In this document: piece by piece, positions 6,452 through 13,327 of the stretch
Layout of the letters: the number at the start of each line of letters is the position of its first letter
How positions within the stretch are numbered: the stretch's first letter is position 1
DNA from: Firmicutes bacterium UBA5766
Lineage (GTDB): Bacteria > Bacillota > Desulfotomaculia > Desulfotomaculales > Nap2-2B
Assembly: GCA_002418775.1 (NCBI GenBank)
Contig: DIEU01000056.1
Location: 1-21,723, forward strand
Length of the DNA: 21,723 bases
Reading direction: 5' to 3'
Program-made: the position numbers and the translations under genes
Notes under the pieces: generated by a model
What the model saw: the letters and a program-made list of their open reading frames with translations, nothing else
Database searches by the model: none
What the model was told of the DNA's origin: nothing

Positions 6452-6649
6452 TTAGCCTGTGTAAGGCATTACAAGTTCAGGGAAAAGTGTGCCGTAGGCT
6501 AGAGCTTCGGCTGGACTGAAAACCTGGCCCATGTTCTGCCAGGGTACATAAGCATGAGCCAGCTGAAACTCAAAGTCCTGCGTCGAGACGCCCGGCTTCG
6601 GTGGTGCGCCGGGCATTACAGGTATATTTGGGTAGGGATAATAGTTCAT
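6452..6649 (-). CDS. cotJA: CotJA spore-coat associated protein
   Basis: A 65-residue protein, proline- and tyrosine-rich at its start (NYYPYPNIPVMPGAPP). It continues into the family core with AHAYVPWQ, FSPAEALAYGTLFPEL and a C-terminal PYTG, all diagnostic of CotJA. In Bacillus it recruits CotJC to the coat. ATG 6649 sits six nt after a near-perfect AAGGAGGT, and an in-frame TTG two codons earlier is too close to that site. It is the first gene of the cotJ operon, with the sigma-E-like promoter about 27 nt upstream. Confidence 0.9.
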   Translation of the reverse strand: MNYYPYPNIPVMPGAPPKPGVSTQDFEFQLAHAYVPWQNMGQVFSPAEALAYGTLFPELVMPYTG

Positions 6650-6675
6650 TGTCAAACCTCCTTGCGCAGTTTATA

Positions 6676-6704
6676 TATCTTATGCAATATATACCTTAAA
6701 TGAC
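6676..6704 (-). promoter_or_regulatory. Sigma-E (mother-cell sporulation) type promoter of cotJABC
   Basis: On the minus strand, GTCATTT (6704 to 6698) is followed after 13 nt by CATAAGATA (6684 to 6676). This agrees with the sigma-E consensus (about KTCATATT and CATACANT). It also fits the sigma-K -10 form CATANNNTA. The Bacillus cotJ operon is sigma-E controlled, in line with this reading. Confidence 0.6.
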
Positions 6705-6852
6705 ATACAATGGCAGCATAAAAGTTACACTTTGTCAGCATGGAATATAATACGGGACATAACCAGCAGATGTCTTCTAACGGGCTTTTCGATTATAGAC
6801 GTCCATGTTTGGATGCTTATTATAAAAATTAAAAAAGCAGGAGGTGAGAATA

Positions 6853-7497
6853 TTGGGAATACCAATTCAGGAAGTAAGTTATAACTGGCATGGAACATTA
6901 TCACGGCGCACAAAAACACAATACATCATTTTGCATCATGTCGCTGCCTCAGACCGTACTCCCCAGGAAATTCATCAGGAGCACCTTGCCAGGGGATGGG
7001 CAGGTATCGGCTACCACTACCTTATAAGCAAGAACGGTACTATTTACCACGGCCGGCCGCGGGACGTCATAGGCGCACATTGTGAAGGCCACAACAGTGA
7101 ATCCGTAGGGATCAGCGCTGTTGGAAATTACGAGACAGAGCAGATGCCGCCTATACAGTGGAAAGCCATCCTGGACCTGGTAAACGAATTAAAGGCAGTT
7201 TACCCTGGTGCGAAGGTGGTAGGGCACAAGGAATTATATGCCACGGCCTGCCCCGGCAGGAATTATCCGCTGGAACAACTCAAGGCCGGCATTGGGCCTA
7301 AAGAGATTATCGAGGAGGTGCTTGGTATGTTTAAAGATGTAGCTGACGGGTATTGGGCAAAAGGCAGCATTGAAAGGCTGGCGAAAATGGGCCTGCTGGC
7401 AGGCGATAATCAAGGTAATTTCAATCCGGAAAAACCGATTACACGGGCGGAAGTGGCGGCGGTTTTGGACAGGCTGCTGCAGATGTTTGGAAAATAG
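6853..7497 (+). CDS. N-acetylmuramoyl-L-alanine amidase (Amidase_2/PGRP fold) with one SLH domain
   Basis: It cleaves the amide bond between N-acetylmuramate and L-alanine in peptidoglycan. Residues 20-150 form the T7-lysozyme/PGRP-type zinc amidase: IILHHVAAS (zinc ligand in His28/29), GIGYHYLISKNGTIYHGRP, and GHKELYATACPG with His125 and Cys133 as the other ligands. Residues 160-211 form a single SLH domain (FKDVADGYWAKGSIERLA ... ITRAEVAAVLDRLL) for cell-wall attachment. There is no signal peptide, as in phage endolysins, so release or holin-assisted export must be assumed. TTG 6853 is chosen because AGGAGGT (6839-6845) is seven nt upstream; GTG 6844 lies within it. It is divergent from cotJABC. 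A role in sporulation-linked wall remodelling is possible but unproven. Confidence 0.85.
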   Translation: MGIPIQEVSYNWHGTLSRRTKTQYIILHHVAASDRTPQEIHQEHLARGWAGIGYHYLISKNGTIYHGRPRDVIGAHCEGHNSESVGISAVGNYETEQMPPIQWKAILDLVNELKAVYPGAKVVGHKELYATACPGRNYPLEQLKAGIGPKEIIEEVLGMFKDVADGYWAKGSIERLAKMGLLAGDNQGNFNPEKPITRAEVAAVLDRLLQMFGK

Positions 7498-7555
7498 GCA
7501 ACGGTGTACTCCAGTTAGCTAAACAGGGCTGCCGGTGAATGTTTGGCTGGATTGG

Positions 7556-8176
7556 CTAGCCGGGGTTGAGCAGGAATTTTTTTGATAAGTGGTTGGCGTT
7601 TTTAAAGGCGATGGAGAGCATCAATTTAATCCGGTTGAGCTGGTTGACCTCACTGGCGCCGGGATCGTAGTCAATCGCCGCAATATTCGCCTGCGGGTAA
7701 TGCCTTCTTAAATCCCTGATCATTCCTTTTCCGGTAACGTGGTTGGGAAGGCAGGCAAAGGGCTGGACACAGACAATATTGGGCGCTCCGTGCTCAATCA
7801 GCTCGATCATTTCCGCTGTCAGAAGCCACCCTTCGCCGGTGTGGCGCCCGAGGGAAAGTATTTTGCTGGCCCTTTCCGCCTGCGTGTAGATTGAAGGCGG
7901 GGGATCAAAAAGTTCGCTTTTTTCCAGGGCAGCTTTCATTTCCTTTCTGAAGAATTCCAGCAGGCTGATTAAAACCCTGCCGCTGAAATACTGCCTTTTG
8001 CTGCCGTCCAGGGTATGGCGCTTGTAAATCAGGTCGTAGGCGCAGTAGATGAAAAAGTCCATCATGTCCGGCACAATAGCCTCCGCCCCCTCGTCTTCCA
8101 GTACCTGCACGACGGAATTATTGGCCTGCGGGCTGTATTTGACTAGAATTTCTCCAACTACACCCACTCGCGGCAC
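7556..8176 (-). CDS. Activase remnant, downstream half
   Basis: The 206-residue frame continues the same protein: PRVGVVGEILVKYSP, EDEGAEAIVPDMMDFF, ILSLGRHTGEGW, then CVQPFACLPNHVTGKG with two conserved cysteines, and IDYDPGASEVNQLNRIKLML near the end. This is the usual C-terminus of the giant family. The only upstream start is GTG 8176 with no ribosome binding site, so independent translation is unlikely. It would need the -1 shift at the A run or ribosomes ending on the upstream frame 19 nt later. A sequencing indel (five rather than six A) would restore one frame, but the missing N-terminus would remain. Confidence 0.6.
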   Translation of the reverse strand: MPRVGVVGEILVKYSPQANNSVVQVLEDEGAEAIVPDMMDFFIYCAYDLIYKRHTLDGSKRQYFSGRVLISLLEFFRKEMKAALEKSELFDPPPSIYTQAERASKILSLGRHTGEGWLLTAEMIELIEHGAPNIVCVQPFACLPNHVTGKGMIRDLRRHYPQANIAAIDYDPGASEVNQLNRIKLMLSIAFKNANHLSKKFLLNPG

Positions 8177-8796
8177 TTTTTCGCATTACTGATTTTCAGC
8201 TGGTCAAAATCCCTGACGATTTGGTGGATATACTTCTTAAAGCTGCCCGAGTCGGCGTGAATGAGATGTTCGTTGCAGATCTCGACCCATTTTTCAAACA
8301 GCGCGTTCGCCGAGCCGCGGATTGATTCGTAAGGCCTGACCCTGTGCAGGACCCGCATCAGCAGATCACCGTAAGTCAGTCCCATGAGAGCTTTTTTCCA
8401 CAGCCGGGGGCTTATTCTAAAGCCCGGATTCTTCTCCAGCCCCGCAATATTGACGGATATAACGGGAATCTTGCTAAAACCGGAATCCTGCAGGGCTTTT
8501 CTTAATAAGCTGATATAGTTTGTAGCCCTGCATCCCCCGCCCGTCTGGGTTATGACCACGGAAGTGTTGTTTAAATCGTATTTTCCGGATTTCAGAGCCT
8601 GGATGAGCTGTCCCACAACCATAATGCCCGGGTAACAGGCGTCGTTGTTGACATATTTGACACCTTCATTGACAGCGTCCTGATCTGCTTCCTGCAGCAG
8701 GACCAGGTTATACCCTTCCGACCTGAACGCTCCTTCAATAAATTTAAAATGAATCGGTGAAAACTGCGGGCATAAAATTGTACTTGTTTTTTTCAT
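8158..8796 (-). CDS. Activase remnant, upstream half (DUF2229-adjacent HgdB-like region)
   Basis: The 212-residue frame contains EMKKTSTILCPQFSPIHFKF at its junction, the cysteine motif YVNNDACYPGI, and TQTGGGCRATNYI. These are probable [4Fe-4S] ligand cysteines in the dehydratase-like module. Its last seven residues (CREWV region) leave the family. The next frame instead resumes it with VPRVGVVGEIL, so the reading shifts by one base at 8177-8181. ATG 8796 has only a weak AAAGAG upstream, while homologous sequence continues in frame before it, so this is probably not an authentic start. If translated, the product would be a fragment of doubtful function. Confidence 0.6.
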   Translation of the reverse strand: MKKTSTILCPQFSPIHFKFIEGAFRSEGYNLVLLQEADQDAVNEGVKYVNNDACYPGIMVVGQLIQALKSGKYDLNNTSVVITQTGGGCRATNYISLLRKALQDSGFSKIPVISVNIAGLEKNPGFRISPRLWKKALMGLTYGDLLMRVLHRVRPYESIRGSANALFEKWVEICNEHLIHADSGSFKKYIHQIVRDFDQLKISNAKKCREWV

Positions 8797-8920
8797 CTCT
8801 TTTATAAAGATAATTCTGCTGCTGGCTGCCGCCGCCGCTTGTTCCGCAATTTTTACCCTGGCTGCCCTGCAAACACAAGTATCCTCCTCACGGCTGAAAT
8901 GCCCTTCCTTTTAAGGCTGT

Positions 8921-10066
8921 TTAACGCAGCTTTCTTCCAGGTTTCTTTTTCGAAAACAGGCTGTTCAAATCGGCGCTGATTGAATCCTTAATTGCTGTGC
9001 GGCTTTCCTTAAAGAATATTTCAATAGTTTTTTTCAAATTGGATTTGGCCAGGTCATCCATATTTTTATATGTTTTAATCATCGAGGCCGCCATAGCAAG
9101 CTTTTCTTTCGATAAATCGTCTATCGTCCTGGCCCCGGTTGCCTGGATGATATTAAACAGCGCGTCTACAAACTGCGCCTTTTCTTCGATTGAAATCTGG
9201 TTAAGCCATGCCTTTACCGCCGCATTTATGTTCAGGCTGTATTTGGTCAGCCCTTTTTCGTAAACGAAATTTGTTCCTTTTACTTCCCAGGTAAAGGCGT
9301 TATGCTGCATTATGCTGGCTGCGCGGCTGCCTACAATTTTGTATTCTTCGCCGTGCTCCGGCAGCATACCGATGATTGAGGATTTTGGCACAAAAGTAAT
9401 GATTTTATGAAGCGCTTTCCGATAGCCTTCACTTTGGGTGATCCTGGCGTGCAGACCGGGCCCGTCGTTGTTATAAACCCTGGTTACTCGCTCCTTAGTC
9501 TTTTCATCCGCCTGTGTCGCCGCGTAAACAGCCAGGTTCCCGCCCTTTGAATGTCCGCCCAGATAGAAGTTTCCTGAGAGGTTGTCAATAATGCCTTTCG
9601 TATAAACTACAGCCTGATTCTGCGACGGCGACTGATCCATAAAACTCATTAAAAAATCTTCTTTCCAGCCGATTATTGAATAATCAGTGCCGCGAAAAGC
9701 AATAAAATGCAGGTCATTACTTATTGAAAAGACAACAGCCGAAAATTGCTTCGAGTTTTCATAATCGTACTGATTTACGTAGCCTGATAACTTAATATTG
9801 CGATAACGCTCCGACTGTGCGGCTTTAGATAATAAAGCGGGGGTCAGTTTAAAAAAAGGGTCCTTGTAGGGTCTATATTTCTTTTCATTGAACTGCCGGG
9901 CAGCTTTGAACAATGGAACCGGGTTGACACCGGTTTCTTCCGGAACAATCCCGTCAAACTTCAAATAGGCAAGTACGGAGAAAATCAGGTTATCAATTTC
10001 ATTAAAACTGTCCCGTGTGAAACTTAAGTCTCCGCGCCATTCCAGATAGTCAAATAAGTTTTGCAT
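8921..10066 (-). CDS. DUF2974 (Mbeg1-like) alpha/beta-hydrolase, lipase-like
   Basis: The 381-residue protein has an alpha/beta-hydrolase core with FIAFRGTD (oxyanion-side strand), the nucleophile elbow GGHSKGGNLAVYAA (Ser173) and an acidic candidate in YNNDGPG (Asp201). A long helical C-terminal half ends in KKKPGRKLR. DUF2974 proteins are predicted intracellular lipases or esterases with unknown substrates. There is no signal peptide or membrane segment. I chose ATG 10066 because AAAGGAG is five nt upstream; the longer frame begins at a TTG inside that site. It lies directly upstream of the truncated activase relic on the same strand and may have arrived in the event that truncated it (inference). 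Confidence 0.82.
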   Translation of the reverse strand: MQNLFDYLEWRGDLSFTRDSFNEIDNLIFSVLAYLKFDGIVPEETGVNPVPLFKAARQFNEKKYRPYKDPFFKLTPALLSKAAQSERYRNIKLSGYVNQYDYENSKQFSAVVFSISNDLHFIAFRGTDYSIIGWKEDFLMSFMDQSPSQNQAVVYTKGIIDNLSGNFYLGGHSKGGNLAVYAATQADEKTKERVTRVYNNDGPGLHARITQSEGYRKALHKIITFVPKSSIIGMLPEHGEEYKIVGSRAASIMQHNAFTWEVKGTNFVYEKGLTKYSLNINAAVKAWLNQISIEEKAQFVDALFNIIQATGARTIDDLSKEKLAMAASMIKTYKNMDDLAKSNLKKTIEIFFKESRTAIKDSISADLNSLFSKKKPGRKLR

Positions 10067-10084
10067 GGCTGCTCCTTTTAACAA

Positions 10085-10450
10085 AAAAGCATCCCGACAT
10101 TATTTTACCAGAAAATATAACAATTTTCTCTATCCTTAAAATAAGTCTTGAAAATAATCTTATATTTCACTTATTCCAGGGACTTTAAACTTTACAAAAA
10201 GCCGTCTTATGTATCCCATCATTCCAAACGAACTCAATTTCAAGGTTTTTAAATTCCTCACCATTGAACAACGTAAGTTGAAGGGGCATTTCATCCGCTG
10301 AAATTTCCCTGCGAGATTTTTGACGTTAAGACTCCAGTTTTATGACCTTAGACATCCATGCCGCTGGCGCTGCATTTGCAGGCAATGGAAATCCGGAGGC
10401 GGCGCAGCAGCGGGAAGAGTGGTCTTTTGTTTGTTAATGGTTAGTTATGA
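10085..10450. other. About 370 nt without a confident gene; mixed relic sequence
   Basis: No complete gene is supported. A minus-strand frame open from 10325 to 10185 reads like coding sequence (ISADEMPLQLTLFNGEEF ... KTAFCKV) but has only an internal ATG at 10289 without a ribosome binding site. A plus-strand frame at 10342-10437 (MTLDIHAAGAAFAGNGN...) likewise lacks one. Neither was recognised. The stretch looks like decayed coding DNA joining the lipase-like gene to the Mop remnant. Confidence 0.4.
10185..10289 (-). pseudogene. Unrecognised short coding-like fragment
   Basis: 34 codons from ATG 10289, with the same frame open upstream to a stop at 10326-10328. The composition is protein-like (MPLQLTLFNGEEFKNLEIEF, then VWNDGIHKTAFCKV), but no ribosome binding site or upstream start exists. 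It is probably the residual C-terminus of a lost gene. Confidence 0.3.
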
Positions 10451-10570
10451 AGGAGCGGACAGGAGATGCGTTCGGTGATCACAACAGGTTCGGTAAAACA
10501 ACAGGGACTAAACGAGGGCGACGATGTCAGCGCCCTCGTCAAGGCAACCTCAGTGATGGCGATGAAATAA
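10451..10570 (+). pseudogene. Remnant of a Mop/TOBE molybdate-binding domain protein
   Basis: The plus-strand frame encodes SGQEMRSVITTGSVKQQG followed by LNEGDDVSALVKATSVMAMK and a stop at 10568-10570. This is the second half of a molbindin (Mop) domain, whose usual form is GGQEI-SVIT-SV-LGL-EG-AYA-IKAS-VM. The first half is missing: upstream in frame are three codons matching VNG (10433-10441) and then TAG and TGA stops. A Mop domain needs about 65 residues, so this copy cannot fold alone. It may be the decayed end of a free molbindin, a ModE or a ModC. It ends 8 nt from the convergent IDDTDN gene, and its theme matches the tungstate/molybdate transporter at the right of the window. Confidence 0.65.
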
Positions 10571-10577
10571 AGTTTAT

Positions 10578-11324
10578 TCAAAAAGCTCTTAGCTGTTTCT
10601 TGGTACAGGTTTCCCAGAGCGCCCCGTCCGGTCCGGCGTCAGAGACCGGATTTACAAGAAGCACTTTTTTCCCTTTTAGAAGGACTGCTTTAACCTTTTC
10701 TCCAAGCCTGACCAATTCGTCCGGCGCAAGTTCATACCCCTCAAGGCTCCTGACAAGGTTTACGCCGGTTAAAGATATAATCTCTCCAACACTGACTATA
10801 TTTGTTTGCGACTCAATTATTAATTTTCCTCTGAAACGGCCGTCATTGCCGCTAAGGCGCAAACCAGTCCCGGCCAGAGCCCCAATTACTCCCTGGCCGG
10901 CGCCGCCATGTTCACTAAGGTATATTCCCATCTGATCCGCAAGCCGGTATGCGTCCTCTTTTTTCAATACTTTTTTCTTAGCTTCAAGCCCGAAATTAAT
11001 TAACAGATCCGGATCGCCAAGTTGATCGGGAAGAACGATGCAAAGCCCCGGGTCCGATCCTTCTGCGCTTTCAGCGGTAAGGTAGTCAACAATATAAGCA
11101 GTCAAATCACTCAGGAACGCTTTATTTATGTCCGCCTCAAAGCACATGGAACTGTTATGCGATGTATACGGGACATCAGGGTGGACAAAGAGCTGGTGCC
11201 GTGTGATACCGAAACATCTGCCCCAGTTTCTTTCTTCCACCGTTTCCATAATGGCCGCTGCCAGTTTTCCTGTCCCCCTGCTGAAAAGATTATCAGTGTC
11301 GTCAATACATACAAGAGCTTTTAT
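10578..11324 (-). CDS. TiaS-like IDDTDN-motif protein, start codon anomalous
   Basis: The conserved N-terminal motif CIDDTDNLFSRGTGKLA resembles the IDDTD phosphate-binding motif of archaeal tRNA(Ile2)-agmatinylcytidine synthetase (TiaS). It is followed by GITRHQLFVHP and YTSHNSSMCFE. A central segment has SEHGGAGQGVIGALAGTGLRL, and the C-terminus is a KKVLLVNPVSDAGPDG tail. The bacterial function is unknown. The first ATG (11249) lies after the IDDTDN motif, so it cannot be the true start. The frame is open back to 11328, where GGAGG (11337-11333) sits eight nt before an ATA codon at 11324. Either ATA is used, a former ATG has mutated, or one extra A in the run at 11324-11328 broke a GTG start at 11331. 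It is the last gene of the FecCD-type transporter operon, which suggests a link to its substrate. Confidence 0.6.
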   Translation of the reverse strand: MKALVCIDDTDNLFSRGTGKLAAAIMETVEERNWGRCFGITRHQLFVHPDVPYTSHNSSMCFEADINKAFLSDLTAYIVDYLTAESAEGSDPGLCIVLPDQLGDPDLLINFGLEAKKKVLKKEDAYRLADQMGIYLSEHGGAGQGVIGALAGTGLRLSGNDGRFRGKLIIESQTNIVSVGEIISLTGVNLVRSLEGYELAPDELVRLGEKVKAVLLKGKKVLLVNPVSDAGPDGALWETCTKKQLRAF

Positions 11325-11350
11325 TTTTCACACCTCCAATTTGGATGAGC

Positions 11351-12484
11351 CTATTTTTTATTTTCCTCTCCTTTGGACAGCCTCATGCCTTTCCCGCTTA
11401 AAATCTTTATAGCGGTCCCGTCCGACAGATCAAAGTTGTAAAATTCTTTATAAAAATTTTTGGTTTCTCTGACCATGTCCAGATCAGAAAAAAGTTCGGG
11501 GTACAGGGTCTTTGCAGTCCACAAGATCGCCATCGGCGTTTCAAGTGAACCGGGATGGCCCCAGCGTGACATGCCGTTCGGCATTTGATATACTTTGTGG
11601 TTCTTTACAGCGCATAAAGAAGACCACTGTTTATTTTTCATAATATAATCCGCAACGCCGCTTTCATTGACTATGATCACATCCGGGTCCCAAACCAGGA
11701 TCTGTTCCATGCTGGCGAAATACTTGTCCTCAATCAGCCTGAGATCCTTATCTGCAGAAACATCAACCGCCCCGGCAACCTGTAGCCAATCCGCAGGCAG
11801 CGAGTCCTTGGGATCCGTCCTGGTGGCTTCGTTGACGGAATGATAAACCCGGACTTTGTCCTTTAACGGGATCCCGGCCACTTTTTTCTGCACGCGGTCG
11901 ACGCACTGCCGGTAAAACTGATTATACCTTTCTGCCTTGTCCCGGCAGCCTACAATCTGTCCGATCATTTCAATAATGTACTGCTGCTCTTTGATGTTTT
12001 TACAATCAACAACCAGGTAGGGAATTTTGCTTTTCTCAAGCTTTTCTATCTCTCCCTCATTCTTCCCGGTGTCTCCCTTTATAAAAATAACATCAGGACT
12101 GACTCTGATTAGTTCTTCTAAATTGATCGCGCCGCCTCCCAGGGCAGGCACAGAGGCGTCTTTTATATTCGGCAGCATCACGGTCATTAAGACATCTCTT
12201 TTCAATCCCTCAACAACGGCTACAATATTTCCGCCCTTACCGAGCATGGCTACAACATGACCGGCAAACGCGTAAAGACAAGCTATTCTTTTTGCCCGGG
12301 CAGGGACTTCAACCTCACGGCCGAAGTAATCCCTGACAGTAATTGTATCTGAATTATTATTGTTCTTTTCGGATATTCCGGTTACCGCCTCTTTTTGGCC
12401 GGAGCAGCCGGCAAACAAAAGCCCTGCCAGTATAAAAACTGCAAGGGGCAAAAATAATTTGAAAAAAGTCTTCTTAACAGCCAT
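11351..12484 (-). CDS. FecB/BtuF-type substrate-binding lipoprotein of an ABC importer
   Basis: The 377-residue protein begins with a lipoprotein signal peptide (lipobox LFAGC, Cys27), so it is tethered to the outer face of the membrane. Two class III periplasmic-binding lobes follow: TITVRDYFGREVEVPARAKRI and ISPDVIFIKG-like elements in lobe one, and SMEQILVWDPDVIIVN in lobe two. The family binds siderophores, haem, cobalamin or, in MolA, molybdate and tungstate. The ligand cannot be read here. The Moco-type leader, neighbouring WtpBC-like genes and Mop remnant favour an oxyanion or molybdenum/tungsten-related ligand (inference). Its ATG overlaps the ATPase stop (TAATG), showing translational coupling. 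Confidence 0.85.
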   Translation of the reverse strand: MAVKKTFFKLFLPLAVFILAGLLFAGCSGQKEAVTGISEKNNNNSDTITVRDYFGREVEVPARAKRIACLYAFAGHVVAMLGKGGNIVAVVEGLKRDVLMTVMLPNIKDASVPALGGGAINLEELIRVSPDVIFIKGDTGKNEGEIEKLEKSKIPYLVVDCKNIKEQQYIIEMIGQIVGCRDKAERYNQFYRQCVDRVQKKVAGIPLKDKVRVYHSVNEATRTDPKDSLPADWLQVAGAVDVSADKDLRLIEDKYFASMEQILVWDPDVIIVNESGVADYIMKNKQWSSLCAVKNHKVYQMPNGMSRWGHPGSLETPMAILWTAKTLYPELFSDLDMVRETKNFYKEFYNFDLSDGTAIKILSGKGMRLSKGEENKK

Positions 12485-13320
12485 TATATCTTACACCCTT
12501 CCTCAAATGTGACCCGGCTGTTGACCGTGTTTAAAGGCACGATCTGCCTGAGTTCGGTGTTGTTGTCCAGCAGGCATGAAACAACTTTAGCGTTGATCTG
12601 GTATAAGGACATCAGGTTATCTTCGGACAGGATCTCCGTTGGACGGCCCACCGCCGAAAATGTCATCTGATCCATCAACGCAACTGAAGTGTTAATGCCG
12701 TTATTTTCAAAATAAAAGGCGTGATTGGGAAAATGAGTAGCCATGATAATGGAAAGGCCTGTTTGCCGGACTAACTGGATAACGGTCTCCAATACAGTTA
12801 GTTCATGCTTGAAATCAAGGTGGGCTGTCGGTTCATCCATAATAATTACCGGCGTTTTTTGGGCCAGCGCCCTTGCTATCATGACCAGCTGACCTTCCCC
12901 GCCGCTTAGCTGGGTATATGGCCTGTTCATAAAATCCGCCAGGCCCACCAGTTCAAGCGCCTGGCCGGCAATATCCCTGTCCTGCGCCGAGGGAGAGGAG
13001 AAAATTCCCATATGAGAGGCACGGCCCATAAGCACAATATCCAGCACAGTGTAAGGGAAAGTTTTTGTATGTATCTGCGGGACATAGGCTACCTCTTTGG
13101 CAATTTCCCGCGGAGGAATTTCTTTAATCTGCTTCTTATTAATCAGTATTTCGCCTTCATCAAGTTTTAAAATGCCAAGAATGCAGTCTAAAAGCGTTGT
13201 TTTGCCGCACCCGTTGGGGCCGACGATACAAAAGATCTCTCCCTTGTTAACCTGAAAGCTCAGGTTTTTAAAAACTCCGGACTTCTCGTAGCTGAAGCTT
13301 CCGTTAATAACTTCTATCAT
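12484..13320 (-). CDS. FecE/BtuD-type ABC transporter ATPase
   Basis: This 278-residue cytoplasmic ATPase energises the FecCD permease. The Walker A is GPNGCGKT (34-41), with a Q-loop in VAYVPQIHTK, the ABC signature LSGGE (138-142), Walker B VIIMDEP (158-164), and the H-loop histidine in MATHF (His196). Spacing and the FSSPSAQDRDIA insertion fit the iron-chelate/B12 importer class, for which about 255-275 residues is usual. The start codon lies just after the permease stop, which is typical of a coupled importer operon. Confidence 0.93.
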   Translation of the reverse strand: MIEVINGSFSYEKSGVFKNLSFQVNKGEIFCIVGPNGCGKTTLLDCILGILKLDEGEILINKKQIKEIPPREIAKEVAYVPQIHTKTFPYTVLDIVLMGRASHMGIFSSPSAQDRDIAGQALELVGLADFMNRPYTQLSGGEGQLVMIARALAQKTPVIIMDEPTAHLDFKHELTVLETVIQLVRQTGLSIIMATHFPNHAFYFENNGINTSVALMDQMTFSAVGRPTEILSEDNLMSLYQINAKVVSCLLDNNTELRQIVPLNTVNSRVTFEEGCKI

Positions 13321-13327
13321 AGGAATC

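Larger units (their letters stand above)
7556..8910 (-). pseudogene. C-terminal remnant of a giant acyl-CoA dehydratase activase (HgdC/YjiL-type)
   Basis: The two frames 8158-8796 and 7556-8176 together reproduce the last roughly 430 residues of the 1,400-residue activase/dehydratase-like proteins of anaerobes. Coding similarity also continues upstream of ATG 8796 to 8910 (CRAARVKIAEQ ... SSRIIFIKEM), where the frame meets a stop with no start codon. The N-terminal activase domains are absent and a lipase-like gene abuts the break. The two halves are joined by a one-base shift in a run of five A (five T at 8177-8181 on the plus strand). Both lesions point to decay. Confidence 0.75.

Noticed and set aside
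7498..7555. GGCTAGCC palindrome as a terminator between the amidase and the activase relic
   Set aside because: There is no T run on either strand and the stem is very short.
8177..8181. Programmed -1 frameshift joining the activase halves
   Set aside because: The site reads G AAA AAG, so P-site re-pairing to GAA is poor, and I see no downstream stimulatory stem. The missing N-terminus also argues for decay.
10447..10935. 162-codon plus-strand ORF
   Set aside because: It runs antisense to the IDDTDN-motif gene, is low-complexity proline/serine-rich, and its first part overlaps the Mop remnant in another frame.
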